The notes beneath the pieces are model-generated. The model did no database searches. It was not told the DNA's origin and saw only the letters and a program-made list of their open reading frames with translations. Shown piece after piece: positions 34,293 through 45,223 of a DNA stretch of 64,000 nt. This stretch comes from Buddleja alternifolia (taxonomy: Eukaryota; Streptophyta; Magnoliopsida; Lamiales; Scrophulariaceae). Positions within the stretch are counted from its first letter, which is position 1; each line of letters opens with the position of its first letter. The stretch covers positions 17,628,195 through 17,692,194 of the forward strand of contig CM033394.1 in NCBI GenBank assembly GCA_019426215.1, written 5' to 3'. The position numbers were made by a program, and so were the translations under genes.

Positions 34293-36004
34293 ACTACCCC
34301 CCAACTAGGCTATGATCGTCTCGATCACTAAATGGTGAACAAGTACTCATAAGTTCAGATTTTACAACTTGGTTTGGGATCTTGAAAGATTCATGTGTCA
34401 ATAATCAAGCACGTAAAAGAATTAGACCCTCGAAAATGATTATGACAAGTTACACTTTACCTAGAACACTCAACAATTTGAAAGCCCCCAAACATCTTCG
34501 AATCCATCTCGAAATCATGAACTCCAAATCCATTTTTATGTCAAGAGCACACTTTAAACAAGATTATGCAAACTCATTAGATAATAAAAACATTAAAACA
34601 CTTCAAAACTTTGCTAACCTATCGGTGTGCATGAAATGTGAAAGTCAAGATCAAAAGGTCTTTTTGGCTTGTAACGTAAGGCTAGGTAATGGCTTGGACG
34701 GGAATATATGGATAAAGTGACTAAACTCAAGAAAGCATACAACTCAGTATCATCGAGCTAAACACTCACTTATCACTGCATAAATCTCCACATCTCGCCA
34801 CTTATAGCTTTCTGATTTCTTTTCCCCTTGAACTCATAACCCCAAAAACTTGTTTCTTTTGATGCTAGGGGTGGAAAAATGATTCCCAAACCAAATAAAT
34901 CACATTGAAGCTCAATTCCTAGCCAAGTCGAGAGAGAGCTCACATAATATATTTTTCGGTAACTTCCAATCTCTCGACTCTTTAGCCAACTCACAACATT
35001 TCTTTTTCCTCTCTTTATTTCACATAAATTCAAGACCTCAAAATTTTTCACGATCATCAAGAACAAACACACCTTTTAACCCATTAATCCATGAGATTCG
35101 ACACCCAAAACAAAGCGTAAACCCAAATTAAAGCTAAATGATATGAAGTTATATGCTCTCTTACTTAGAAAATAGACTTTGTTTTTCTTTCTTTTAGGCT
35201 AAAGGGTGGTTGGTGTGGCTTGCGAAAGAAAATCGAATGGTGATTTTTAGTGTGCTAAACACACTCCATTCTTATCAATACGGCTCAAAATAAGGTCTAG
35301 AGATTATGTAATATCGTGAAGGCCAATTGTAAGGTTAAAGAAAATGAAAGATGGCCTAAATCATTTCATGACTTCGCACACTCAACACACATTTCAAAGT
35401 TGACAAAATTGAACGCTCAATGCTTTAAATCCTCAACAATTCACATAAGCATGGCTAAAAAGGCTTTCACATATAAAATACGACAAATGATTTCATATTA
35501 GATGAAGTAGAGACACTCAAACGAATCATGCTCCAAGCAAAAGTATAACAAATCATGAATATGAAATCATTGACTATCACAGTTTTCTAATCCCAAATCA
35601 AGCATGAAACTTAACAAATGAGTACAAGTTACACCATATCACCACATCACAATAAAATTAGGACGTCTAACCCGCCACCCAACTAATCTAGCACATTGTC
35701 CCTAATGAGCGAACATACAAAGGTAAAGTAAAGGAAGGAAAGACGCCCCTGATGTTTGAAGCTAAGTGATGTCCAAAAAGCGAAAGAGCGACAAGGCGAA
35801 AAATCTGACATTAAAGCCTAGCCATCTGTGAAGTTAGAAAAACAAGAAGAGACAAAAAGCATCATCATGACAACTAAGAACACATAAAACGACAAAAACA
35901 AAACAAAAAGAAAAAAAAATGTAAACAAAAGAAAGCATGTAAAACGTGGGTTGCCTCCCACGAAGCGCTTGTTTTAAGTCATTAGCTCGACTCCCTTGCA
36001 CTGC
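34293..36004 (-). other. Gyp-C non-coding 3' internal region
   Basis: About 1.7 kb separate the gag-like frame and the polypurine tract, where an autonomous element would carry pol. I find no reverse transcriptase, integrase or protease motif in any frame. Short open frames on either strand look random. Confidence 0.7.
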
Positions 36005-37111
36005 TCATGGTGGATCATAAGGAGCAATGCCAATTTTGTATGGATGAGCCTTTTTGTGTTTTTTCCAGTTGCGTAAAGGCTTCTCCCCTCCAATATCTAT
36101 CACACAAACTAAAAGAATTAGAAGTAAGCATAAGGTCTCTTTCAAAAATACATAATTGAAGTGTGAAGATGAAAGTTTAATTGGAAGTGAGAAAGGATCG
36201 TCAATGGATGATTGCAACTCATATGTGGCTACTCCATACTCCCATAGACTTAGTTTTGACAACTCAAATGGTGGTATATCCAAGTGATTTAGATATCCTC
36301 TAATTTTCTCATTCTCAACCGTAGCATCACTTGGGTTTTCCAAATATGTATCGAATGGATCACTAGAGTTGTAAACCTTGACTTCAACCTCCTCCACTCT
36401 GTCTCTCTGGTTATTGATACACTTTTGTAAGAATTCGAGAGATATGGTGGTAGGAGGTTTTGAGTTCTTGAATATTTCTAATGCTTTTTCTTGGTCATTT
36501 GATGGAGTGAATTTTGGGATCTCAATGCTGAATTGAAGGTGCTCCAGTGATGTTGTATCTACTTCACCACACATAGATTCTGAAGGTAGTGTTGGTGTAG
36601 CAATAGGGTACAAACACTATGGTGCCGAATCAACAACTTGTTCAACTCCTGTATCAAGTACCTCATCATTCTCCTCTGTGCCACCCTGAGAAGTGTCTGA
36701 TGATCTCTCTGCCAATAAATTGGAAAGTTGGTTGAGTTGTGTTTGCAATTCCATTATAGATGCTTCGAGATTTTGAGATCGCTCATCGTTCGACTTCATC
36801 CATTGGATCATCAACTCCTCAAAACTAGGGTTCCTATCACATTGTTGCTGATAATCCCTATGGTTCTGAAAGTTAGTCGATTCAAATTCTCCCTGCATTA
36901 GAAAGGGGGACCTATCTTGATGCAGGTATGCTTGTGAATCTCTCATAACATAATAACTCAATGGCAAGTCTTGCTGACTTCTCCATCCGTGTTGACAATA
37001 ATCGCTATGATGAGCGTCTCCACACCACGAACATAAATCTTGCACTCGACTCCTGTATTCGGCACCTTCATCCCATCCTTGTTTTGACCAATAAAAGTCA
37101 TTGGTGCTCAT
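36005..37111 (-). pseudogene. Gyp-C gag-like frame with one in-frame TAG
   Basis: The frame starts MSTNDFYWSKQGWDEG and has CSWCGDAHHSDYC near residue 27, a CX2CX3HX4C variant like that in Tat/Athila gag proteins. A glutamine/leucine-rich heptad-like stretch (SIMELQTQLNQLSNLL) follows near residue 120. After 164 codons a TAG stop (36617-36619) interrupts it, then the same frame continues open for about 200 more codons to 36005, ending GIAPYDPP. Apart from that codon the frame is clean over 369 codons. It could be one gene with a single nonsense mutation, or one using readthrough. No enzyme domain is seen. Confidence 0.7.
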
Positions 37112-37130
37112 CTATTCAAGAATAAAAATA

Positions 37131-37390
37131 AAAAAAATAAAAAAACATAACAAAACAACAACTAAAAAAAACAAAAACAGCAACTTAAAACACAAAACCA
37201 ACAACTAAAAAAAACAAAAACAGCATCTTAAAACATAAAACCAGCAACTAAAAACACAAAAACAACAACTTAAAACACAAAATCAGCAACTAAAAACACA
37301 AAAACAGCAACTTCAAACACAAAAATAGAAACTTAAAACACAAAAACAGCAACTAAAAACACAAAAACAGCAACTTGAAAAACAACAACT
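37131..37390. repeat. A-rich minisatellite in Gyp-C leader
   Basis: Repeats built from ACAAAAACAGCAACTTAAAAC, in variants of about 20 and 40 bp, fill the space between primer site and gag. Composition is almost pure purine plus C on the + strand. Confidence 0.8.
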
Positions 37391-37437
37391 TAGTCTTAGA
37401 GAAGATAAGTGAATTACAATATTAAATAACGCAATTG

Positions 37438-37455
37438 TCCCCGGCAACGGCGCCA
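37438..37455 (-). other. Gyp-C primer binding site (tRNA-Asp)
   Basis: The minus strand reads TGGCGCCGTTGCCGGGGA, an 18-nt match to the 3' end of plant tRNA-Asp and typical of Athila/Tat elements. It lies six bases inside the 5' LTR end. Confidence 0.92.
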
Positions 37456-37461
37456 AAAACT

Positions 37462-38826
37462 TGACACGCGAAATCCTAGCAAGTATACTAGGTCGTGCAA
37501 AGTAATAAAGTGGACTATTTAGCCCGGGGTGTATCGTCTTCACAGGGACAATTGGATTCAATGCTCGTAATTGCTATATTATCTAACTTTAAGCTAAATC
37601 AAATTATAAGATGATTGATGTTTATACTATGAAAATAATCAAAGATAAATAGGTGATAAACAAGATAATAAATCGAATGGAAAGAGCTGATTGGGTTATG
37701 ATCCTACTATGTTCTATTCTATGTTCATGAACTCTCAATTATCCGGATTCTTAGAACGTTCTTGTTATGGCGAAACCCCCTAATGTATTTATTATTCAAT
37801 CTCTTGAAATAACAAGCCTATACTAGTGAACAACTTCCTATATCTCTATAGTGAAGATTGAATTAACTAACATGCATTTAGGTTCAAAGGAATTAACTAA
37901 CATGCATTTAGGTTCAAAGCATTTTATCAAACACATGGTGATCAAGCATATGCAAGCATTAAGCACAAAATCAAACATGTAACAAGAATGTAATAAATCC
38001 GAAAATTAATGATTCATTAAACACCAAACATCACAAAGTATTCACATAACCCAATCACAAAAATACTTAGCTCATACTTACAACAACAAGTGATTCAACA
38101 ACTCTACAAGACATAATTGAAATACTAATCAAGAGAAAGAGTTGAATTACTCCCTATTATAAAGTGTGAATCCAAGCTTTGATGATGAAAATGATGATGA
38201 TGAGGATGATGATGGCTCTTCAAGCTTCCTTAGGACTTCCCATGGCTCCTCCTTGGTGTTTTAGAGCATTTCCAGCCTTTTGATAAGTGAAGAATGTGTT
38301 ATAAAGACCAAAAACGGCGGACATAAAAAATAGGGCAGCAGGGCACTGAGCCGCGGCACAAACTTCTATCAAACCGCGGCACTAAAAGTGCGAACCAATT
38401 TTCCGAAGTAGGACCGCGGTCCTGTGCCGCGGTCGTCTCACGCAGAATTCGCAGCTTTCGTATTTTAATCATAACTCTCTCTACACATGTCGGATTGAGG
38501 TGATTCAAGTTGCCACGCGAAGCTAAGAAACAAATCTACAATATTGAAGAAGAAACCTTAATCTGATTCGGCCTGTAAGAGGATGAAAACCTCGTTTAAA
38601 TATGAATATTATGTAAAATCTTTCGTCAACTATCTTCTTTTGTTTCTTTCTTCAATTTCAAGCTCAATTTGGATCTCTTTTCTCGTCTTTCATGCGTAAA
38701 TCAACTTTTATCCTACAAAACAAAATATATACCAATCAAAGCATTATGAGGGATAAAAAGTGATCAGAGTAACGATCAAATCATATCACAATGGGGCATA
38801 AAATACTGTAAAATATGGACTTATCA
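37462..38826 (-). mobile_element. Gyp-C 5' LTR with internal deletion (1365 bp)
   Basis: It matches 32803-34292 almost base for base, but near 37880-37920 a segment of about 150 bp is missing. The words AATTAACTAACATGCATTTAGG appear there in tandem, a scar of a slippage or repair event. The CCGCGG cluster is retained at 38351, 38374, 38414 and 38427. Confidence 0.92.
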
Positions 38827-39022
38827 GATGGAAACTAAGATTTTGTGAGATTTTCAAATTGTTGAATGTTCAAAGCATCGTGTAGCTTTTCATAATCGCT
38901 TTTGAAGGTATAATGCTTGATTTTGTGTGTATGAGATTGCAAAAGAAAAACCACTTTGAGCCTTCATGTGTGTGTTTGATTGTATTTGATCGAGGACGAT
39001 CAAAGTTAAGTTTGGAGGTAGT
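38827..39022 (+). other. Gyp-B internal 3' tail and polypurine tract
   Basis: This resumes the sequence broken at 32802, after the GATGG duplicate. It ends with GTTTGGAGGTAGT before the LTR, the counterpart of 1-120. Confidence 0.75.
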
Positions 39023-40566
39023 TGATATATGTTATTTTTACACGAGTTTTCCCCCGTTTATCGACTTGGTTTTGATTACTTCCTTGATAATTTGATCACA
39101 TTTGATTCTTTGACTCTTGTTTTCATATTTTCTATAATAACATAACGTTTGGAGGAAAATAACAAGGATTGAAGGTAAATCATGAATAAAGATACAACAC
39201 AAGGTAAAATGTTGTATGTGCAGTGCTAGAGTTTATGGCATTGATTTCTCTACCCATGTCCAAATTACACACTTGGTATACCAATGGAAATATAAGAGGC
39301 AAAGGTACATTTCTTATGTTGAAGACAAAGATCAAATATGTAGGGAAAGAGGTGAAAAAGTCATCGGAAGAGAAGTCTTACAATGGAGTTTTCTCATTCA
39401 GTGACTTGTGAGATAGTTTTATCATCTTTAACTTTTGATTTGGACGTTGGTGTCTTCTCGAGGGTTGTAGATCGTTCTTTGAGGATTCTACAGGAACTTG
39501 AATCAGCTTATTCCGACATCAGTAGAGAAAATTATGCAAATATTACAAAAACTAGCCGAAGCAGCAGGGAACGCCGCGGCGTTCGAGGCGGCCACTTGCT
39601 GTATAAATACCCCTTTTGGTCATTTTAACCTACCTTACCTCATATAGAAGCAGCCATACCAAAAGAGAGGGAGAGAGAGCTTGGGAGAGGAGTCGTGAGG
39701 GTCTAACGACTCATTGAAGGCCCAGATTCGTAAGAAGGCGGAGAATTCAACGAGGGATCAAAATCATCACGAGTATTAGGGAATTTTTACATCTTAAACT
39801 TATTCAAATATCCTATGTCTTGTATGATTCAAATCTGTACTTACGACATGAATATGAGCTAAACATTTTGATTAAGGCCATGGCTAGGCCGTTTATGTTA
39901 TTTTGATTGTTGTTGTTTTGGTGTTTATTGGATTAATGTTGGTTTTAGTTATGTATTCAATATTTGATCTCAATGCTTCACTTGCTTGATCACCAAGTGT
40001 TCGATATAATGCCTAGATTAGAAATCGAGAGATAATAACCTAGGGAAGATAAAAACATTGAGTACCCTATAGTTAAACCGACTAGAGATAGACTCGGTTT
40101 CTTTAGGTGTCTTTCCATTCATGTGGGGAATTCCTAGACCTTAAATGCATCTTTGTTAATCTGGATTTTCATATAGAGATATATAGGAAATCATTAACAA
40201 GGGTAGGGTTGCTATGCCAAGGGACTGGGTAGTACATACGTTAGGGAATTTCGCGTTAGCTAAATCCATCTAATAATCCAATAGAACCTTAATCACAATC
40301 GAAATGCATAAATGGTTGAACCATATGCCTTAACCGCGTCTCTTCTATGGTTTCCTCCACTTATTTGGTTTTGAACTGTTTTAGTGTTTACCTTTATTAA
40401 TTAGTTTAAATCAACCTTTTATCGACCGATCTAACTTAGAATTGAGTAATATAGTTGTCTTGGTACTTAGATTATAGTTGTCCCTGCAGATACGATAACC
40501 CCGGATTTAAACATCCACTTTACTACTTACGCGATCTAGTTCTCTTGCTAGGATTTTGTCGTGTCA
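39023..40566 (+). mobile_element. Gyp-B 3' LTR
   Basis: It starts TGATATATG and ends TTTGTCGTGTCA, the same family as 121-1741. It is shorter (1544 against 1621 bp), mostly because it carries one CG-rich palindrome (39569-39584) instead of four. TATAAATA is at 39602-39609. Unknown sequence follows on the right. Confidence 0.85.
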
Positions 40567-40639
40567 ATGATAGAGGGCCTGAGTACGAGAACGAGGTAAA
40601 GGAGAGAGAGAGGATGCCAAGAGATTATGTAATTGGCGA

Positions 40640-41099
40640 GGACGAATAATACCATATTTGGATCTAGTAACCCTAGGGTGCTGGGATGAGGTAGTGGGAG
40701 GGTTGGCGTCGGGTGTAGGCAGCTAGTTGGGTAGGGTAGCCGGGTTCGGGTTGTTTGCTAGCCGGTTGTGTGGCGGAAGATAGTGTTGAGTATTTTGGGT
40801 GCACGGGAAAGCAGTCGGATGAGTAGGGTGGGGTCGTCATACGGATAGGGAAAACAGTAGTCATGGACTGGTAGCAGGACTTGAGTAGTTAAGGAAGGAA
40901 AGATAGTCTCGTCGAAAACAACATGACTAGAAAGAATAATTTTATTTTTGGAAAGGTCAAGACATCGATAACCACGATGATTGCTGGGGAGCCCGAGGAA
41001 GATGCATGCAGTGGAGCGCGGTGCAAGTGTGTGAGATAAAGCAGCGGATAAGTTTGGTAACATAAGCAACCGAAAACATGAAGGTGCATGTAGGTGGGG
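40640..41099 (-). pseudogene. Copia-G integrase C-terminal fragment
   Basis: Minus-strand frames read HLHVFGCLCYQ near 41085, then LAPRSTACIFLGLPSNHRGY and LSKNKIILSSHVVFDE around 40990-40880. This is the conserved tail after the copia integrase core. One frameshift separates the two parts. Compare LSPRSSACLFLGYP in Copia-H. Confidence 0.88.
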
Positions 41100-41165
41100 A
41101 AAGTATTATAGAATTTTTATTTTTTTTAATTGAAAATGAAAAAAGCTACAAAGACCGAAGTCGAC

Positions 41166-41304
41166 GGAAAATTCTATGCTGGTATTGGTCTCGGCCCAGC
41201 GAGGGCCGTTGGATCCCCCACATGAGGGGGTTAAATGGGAATTTGACCCCCCCTGTTTGGGGATCCAACGGCTGAGCTTGGTCTCGGCCCAGCATAGAAT
41301 AGCC
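41166..41304. mobile_element. Small foldback MITE with 10-bp target duplicate
   Basis: A 139-bp element is flanked by CGAAGTCGAC at 41156-41165 and 41305-41314. Ends are imperfect inverted repeats around TTCTATGCTGG, and an inner pair GTTGGATCCCC / GGGGATCCAAC also folds. The duplicate length of 9-11 bp suggests a Mutator-like origin. It lies in the TFIIA gamma intron sequence. Confidence 0.75.
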
Positions 41305-41547
41305 CGAAGTCGACTATTATATCTCAACTTTCGTCAATTAACCCTAGATTCTAACTGATAGTAACAGCTAATTTTAATTCAGCACTCCAACAACCAATTC
41401 TAAATCCTTCAATTGCAGCTAATTTTTACATTACAATCACTTAACAGCTAATGTTAAACATCACGCAAAGCTGATCCTTCCAAAACTGCGACTTATGTAG
41501 CGCCCGATTACGCTAATTATCAGAAACAATAATTGAAAACAACTAAC

Positions 41548-41676
41548 CTTATCGAATTGAATAAGAACTTGAATCGCGAATTCAGGGCTGAGAATTCCAC
41601 CAGAAACCATCTGATCTAATGTTTCTGTCAAGCACATACCAATCGTCGATCTCCTGTATAGCTCAAAAGTCGCCAT
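41548..41676 (-). pseudogene. TFIIA-S: TFIIA small (gamma) subunit, exon 1 only
   Basis: The exon encodes 43 residues beginning MATFELYRRSTIGMCLTETL, matching the highly conserved N-terminus of plant TFIIA gamma, which forms part of the four-helix bundle with the TFIIA alpha/beta subunit and helps TBP bind promoters. It ends FDK directly before a GTTAGT splice donor at 41547, where I recall plant genes having an intron. Small substitutions exist (for example QMVSGGILSPEF). I found no second exon anywhere in the window, so this copy cannot make the roughly 106-residue protein. A functional copy presumably exists elsewhere in the genome. Confidence 0.9.
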
Positions 41677-41814
41677 AACTTCTCGATTAACAGAGTACTA
41701 CCCAGCTCGTTTGATCAATTTGTCGAGAGAGAGAGAATTGGAGAGAAAATGAGAAGGAGAAGAATTGGGGTTGGGCTAAGCAACGTTGGGCCCAGTGAAG
41801 TGGTAAGCATGTGA

Positions 41815-42693
41815 CTATCCTGGTGCTGGAGTAGAAACTGAATTCCAGATGGCCTGAGTTTGATGGGCTGGAAATTGATTTGCTGGTGGTCCATAACCAT
41901 TATTTTGCTGTTGAAAATTGGGCCGATTTGAAAATTTTGAATTTCCATAGTTTCTAGTTCCTCGGTCTGAACTTCGTCCATAAAATTTACCTCGGCCACG
42001 ATTATTATTATCACTATGGGAGTTGGATTGAGTGTATAAGAGAACGGAGGAGTCGGTGGAGGGGTAGGAAACCGGTTTTTGGGAATCCCAAGACTCATGT
42101 AAGATGAGCATATTTCAAGCTTTGGAAAACGAGGGGAAGGGTATTTGATTGGTGATTACATCTATAATTCTATTGTAAGAATCCCTTAAATTATTAAAAA
42201 TTTGAAGCACTAATTCCTATCTTGAATTGGTGAGTCGACGACATTAAGATTATCGGCGATTCTTTTCATATCACGACAGAATTCAGAGATAGACAACGTA
42301 CATTTCTTATAGTTACGAAAAAAAATTTGAAGATGAAGGGAACAGGAAGGTTTGTTATTATTGAAAAAGGACTCAAAGATTATCCCAAATCTTTTTGGCG
42401 GTAAAATTATCGCCACTAACATTATCAAGAAGACTAACATCAACAGAGTTATACATCCATGTTTCAATTTTGGAATCTAGAGAATACCAAAGCTCATATC
42501 ATCGTTTTTGGGAAGAGATTTACCATTAATATGACCTAAAACTCGATAACTACGACAAATATCTGAAAAAATAGTTTTCCATTAACTTAAAACAAGGATC
42601 TTCCTCACAAAGCTTAAAATTAAAGAGATGAAAAACATTGGTTATGGCGAACGCCGAGTGGGAGGATGTAGGATTTTTGGTAGTATCTCTCAT
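41815..42693 (-). pseudogene. Copia-G gag, inactivated
   Basis: It starts MRDTTKNPTSSHSAFAIT at 42693. Recognisable segments include FNNNKPSC, SISEFCRDMKRIADNL (near 42270) and a glycine/asparagine/arginine-rich tail (NNNRGRGKFYGRSSDRG) ending near 41815. Frameshifts and stops split it into three parts. The SIS...C.EMK.LADNL motif is shared with the Copia-H gag. No zinc knuckle is visible. Confidence 0.82.
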
Positions 42694-42904
42694 AGTGATA
42701 ATAAACACGAGCAACAAAGGAGACAAAGTAAAAAAGTAAAAGACAATGCAGTTACCAAGGGAAGAGAAACTACGACAATGCATGCAAGGAGGAGAAAAAA
42801 AAAAAACTTTGGGTGCTGAATAGATTTGCACCGCGGGGCTCGGTGGCTAGGGTGGGTGGCGGCGGATCGATTTTTTAGAAAAGATGAAGTGATTTCCTAT
42901 GTTT

Positions 42905-42915
42905 GGCTGAGACCA
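42905..42915 (-). other. Copia-G primer binding site, divergent
   Basis: The minus strand reads TGGTCTCAGCC directly before the LTR, close to the TGGTATCAGCC site of Copia-H. Confidence 0.7.
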
Positions 42916-43097
42916 TGTTAGAGTGGTAAAACCCCGTAAGAAACTCTGTATAATATTGCAATGTATATATAGTTACAATGAATAGAAAACCCTAAACTAA
43001 ATATATGGAATAAAGATATACTAGGATAGATATAAAGATACAAGGAAAGATATGCCATGTACAAAGAATATATTATTATGGGATAATAATATGAACA
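42916..43097 (-). mobile_element. Copia-G 5' LTR (about 182 bp)
   Basis: The + strand runs from TGTTAGAGTGG to ATATGAACA, giving canonical TG...CA ends. It has no partner in the window. The outer end touches a foldback element, and a short similarity there (GGATAAT) makes the boundary uncertain by up to 17 bp. Confidence 0.7.
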
Positions 43098-43343
43098 CCC
43101 CCTCAATGATGAGATAATTACACAAACCTGCCCTCACTAATTGATAATTACAAACACACTCACTCATGTTAAAGATTTCTTACAATTACACCCCCTGTGT
43201 GTGCAATAATTCTCACAATTGCACCCCCTGTAAACCTTACAAATAGACCCCCTGAGGAGGTATGTTTGTAATTATCAATTAGTGAGGGGAGGTTTGTGTA
43301 ATTACCCCATCATTGAGGGAGTGTGAGTGTAATTATCCATATT
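43098..43343. mobile_element. Foldback/MITE-like element
   Basis: Long inverted arms: 43098-43160 (CCTCAATGATGAGATAATTA, then CCCTCACTAATTGATAATTA) pair with 43255-43325 read in reverse. The central part is also partly self-complementary, built from TTACACCCCCTGT-like words. It has no coding capacity. The left terminus seems cut by the Copia-G LTR. Confidence 0.7.
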
Positions 43344-45218
43344 ATTTAACGAGAAGTACGTATTTGTCATAAGAAAACACAATAATATTCTTCAACTAAT
43401 GCATTGGCAATATCGTCAATAGTTTAAGTAAAACGTTAAAGTGGAGTGTTATTATCATTTAGTGAAGTGCTAATATCAACTCCGTTTAACATAGGACCTC
43501 AACCACCAACTTTACACTTGATCTCCGTCCCTAGGTGAAAGTGGCTCGAAGCTAGCAGCCAACGGCTTGTTGAAGCCAGCACCTGAGTGCCTTGAACGAA
43601 GCCAGTCCAGCTGTTCTGGTGTGGTTAAGACAAAATTTGTCAATCTATTTTCTCAAAACAACGAAAAGTTGTTTTTAATTATTGAAGGAAAACATTTATT
43701 TTCTAGCAGCAAAATTTCGGTCCTAGAAAATTTTAAAATTTATTATGTGCATGGTTTTAATGCAAACGATAGTGTTCATGTTCTCTAACATATTTTCTAG
43801 CCTAAAATATATGATATTTTCCTGGGTAGGATTGTAGAACAACCTATTAAAATATTAATTTCAACATAAATATAGATGTGAACTGGATCAAGAATCCTAA
43901 ACTCCAACCATTCTCTAACAGCTTATGCTACTGGAAAAAAAAAATATCTATACTTCTCACTCGTGTAAGACTAGGAAATCAATTAGTCAAAGAAGTGGTT
44001 GTGGTGAATATTTTATTGTCCTAACCTGAGAGCATTATGGGCCCAGATGACGGTGAGACAAAATACAGGGAACTGTCCATCTCCTATTCTTTTAGCACCA
44101 TGCTGTGAATCTTTAGTGTCCATAAATGAACCATCAAAGTTGTGAGGCAGTAATTCATTGCGTATAAATTGTGGTTTGACAAAATATTTATATTTTAGTA
44201 CATTTCAAGTTTCAATTTTCATTTTTCATTCGAGTATTTTATTTTTAACATATTATTTTCTAATATCGTCACTCTTTAAAATTGTCATCAATATTTGAAA
44301 ACGAAAAATTCAGTTTTGAAACATACATAAAAGCTTGTATGACAAGATGAATCTACGTAGTATTTTGTGTGAGAGTAGATTAAGTTCATTTTATATTTTC
44401 CTTGAGGCAGAATAGGTTAAGGACATATTTTGTGCGGGTGATTGGGGATGATATGCTATTGTATCACCACTAATCACCTGTTTTGTTCTGTGGATGGCAG
44501 CCCGTGATGGACAGAGCCCCGACCTTTTATCACCTGAATGGATGATAACTTATCCACTCAAAATAGGTGGTATTACACAATCCTTAATTTGGGCCGCTTT
44601 AGCATAACTGTTAAATGACATTTACATCCTTGAATTAGTATTTCTTTGGATGAATTTGCCCCTACATTGACAGAAATTTACCAAACTCTACCTTCAAATA
44701 GGCTGACGGATTCGCCGGAAAATCATGGCAGTGACGCCGGTGAGGCTTCGCAGCCGCGACGCCGTCGTACAGCGCTGACAATGCGTACGACACGCGATGT
44801 AAGCGCGTACGGCACGCTTTGTGAGCCCATGTAACACATGTGTTCTGAGCTCGTGTTGTAACGCATGTCAAGCTGTCTTATGACAGCGGCCCATTAAGGT
44901 TAAGGGCTGAATTTGCAAACCCTAAATTTCTTTTAGGGGCTATTTTGTAAGTTTTAGAAACTTTGGAGATTTATGTAATTGCTGAATTTTTTTTGAAAAA
45001 TATGCAAATAAAGAAGTATTGTTTTTTCATTAATTTTTGTAAAATTGAAAATTAAATATTTTCATTAAAATTCTGGATTAATTAAAATTACGCATTTTAA
45101 TTATTTTCTAAAATTAAGTATTTTGAAAATTAAATTGATCCGTATAATTTAATTAAGGGGCTCTTTTCTCTGAAGAAGGGCAATCGGACAGGTTTGTGGC
45201 TATCGTGCACAATGGCTT
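43344..45218. other. Spacer without recognisable genes
   Basis: This is AT-rich sequence with two patches of interest: a self-complementary stretch near 44438-44482 (GGGTGATTGG ... CTAATCACC), and a GC-rich patch at 44700-44850 rich in CGTACGACACGC-like words. Open frames here (for example 44646-44834) match nothing known to me. It may include old MITE debris. Confidence 0.6.
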
Positions 45219-45223
45219 GTGTC

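Larger units (their letters stand above)
32803..38826 (-). mobile_element. Gyp-C, complete non-autonomous Tat/Athila-like gypsy element
   Basis: The full element is 6.0 kb, flanked by the 5-bp target duplicate GATGG (32798-32802 and 38827-38831). LTRs open TGATAAGTCC and end GCGTGTCA on the minus strand. The tRNA-Asp primer site is at 37455-37438, and the polypurine tract (sense TAGTTGGGGGGTAGT) at 34307-34293. The only coding region is a gag-like frame at 37111-36005; no protease, reverse transcriptase, RNase H or integrase is present. LTRs are nearly identical apart from one deletion, so the insertion is recent and must have used enzymes supplied by another element. It interrupts Gyp-B. Confidence 0.93.
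41100..41760 (-). other. Captured TFIIA gamma gene 5' segment
   Basis: A segment of about 660 bp is unrelated to copia. In minus-strand order it has a CT-rich leader (TTCTCTCCAATTCTCTCTCT), a start codon at 41676, a 43-codon exon, a GT splice donor and about 440 bp of intron-like sequence, which holds a small transposon. It sits between gag and integrase of Copia-G in the same orientation. The junction positions are approximate to some tens of bases. Confidence 0.75.
40567..43097 (-). mobile_element. Copia-G remnant with a captured host gene fragment
   Basis: Reading right to left: a short 5' LTR (43097-42916), primer site (42915-42905), gag (42693-41815), a host-derived segment (about 41760-41100), and an integrase C-terminal fragment (41099-40640). 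Protease and the catalytic integrase core are missing, replaced by the host segment. Reverse transcriptase, RNase H and 3' LTR are not found; the Gyp-B LTR lies to the left. Gag and integrase resemble Copia-H, so it belongs to a related short-LTR family. Confidence 0.75.

Noticed and set aside
34382..34720. 112-codon open frame on the + strand
   Set aside because: It is antisense in the non-coding 3' region of Gyp-C, with no conserved motif.
41461..41547. Extension of the TFIIA gamma frame past FDK
   Set aside because: The match to TFIIA gamma stops at a GT splice donor; the remaining residues are translated intron.
44646..44834. 62-codon open frame in GC-rich spacer
   Set aside because: A similar frame exists on the opposite strand, there is no domain, and the composition explains it.
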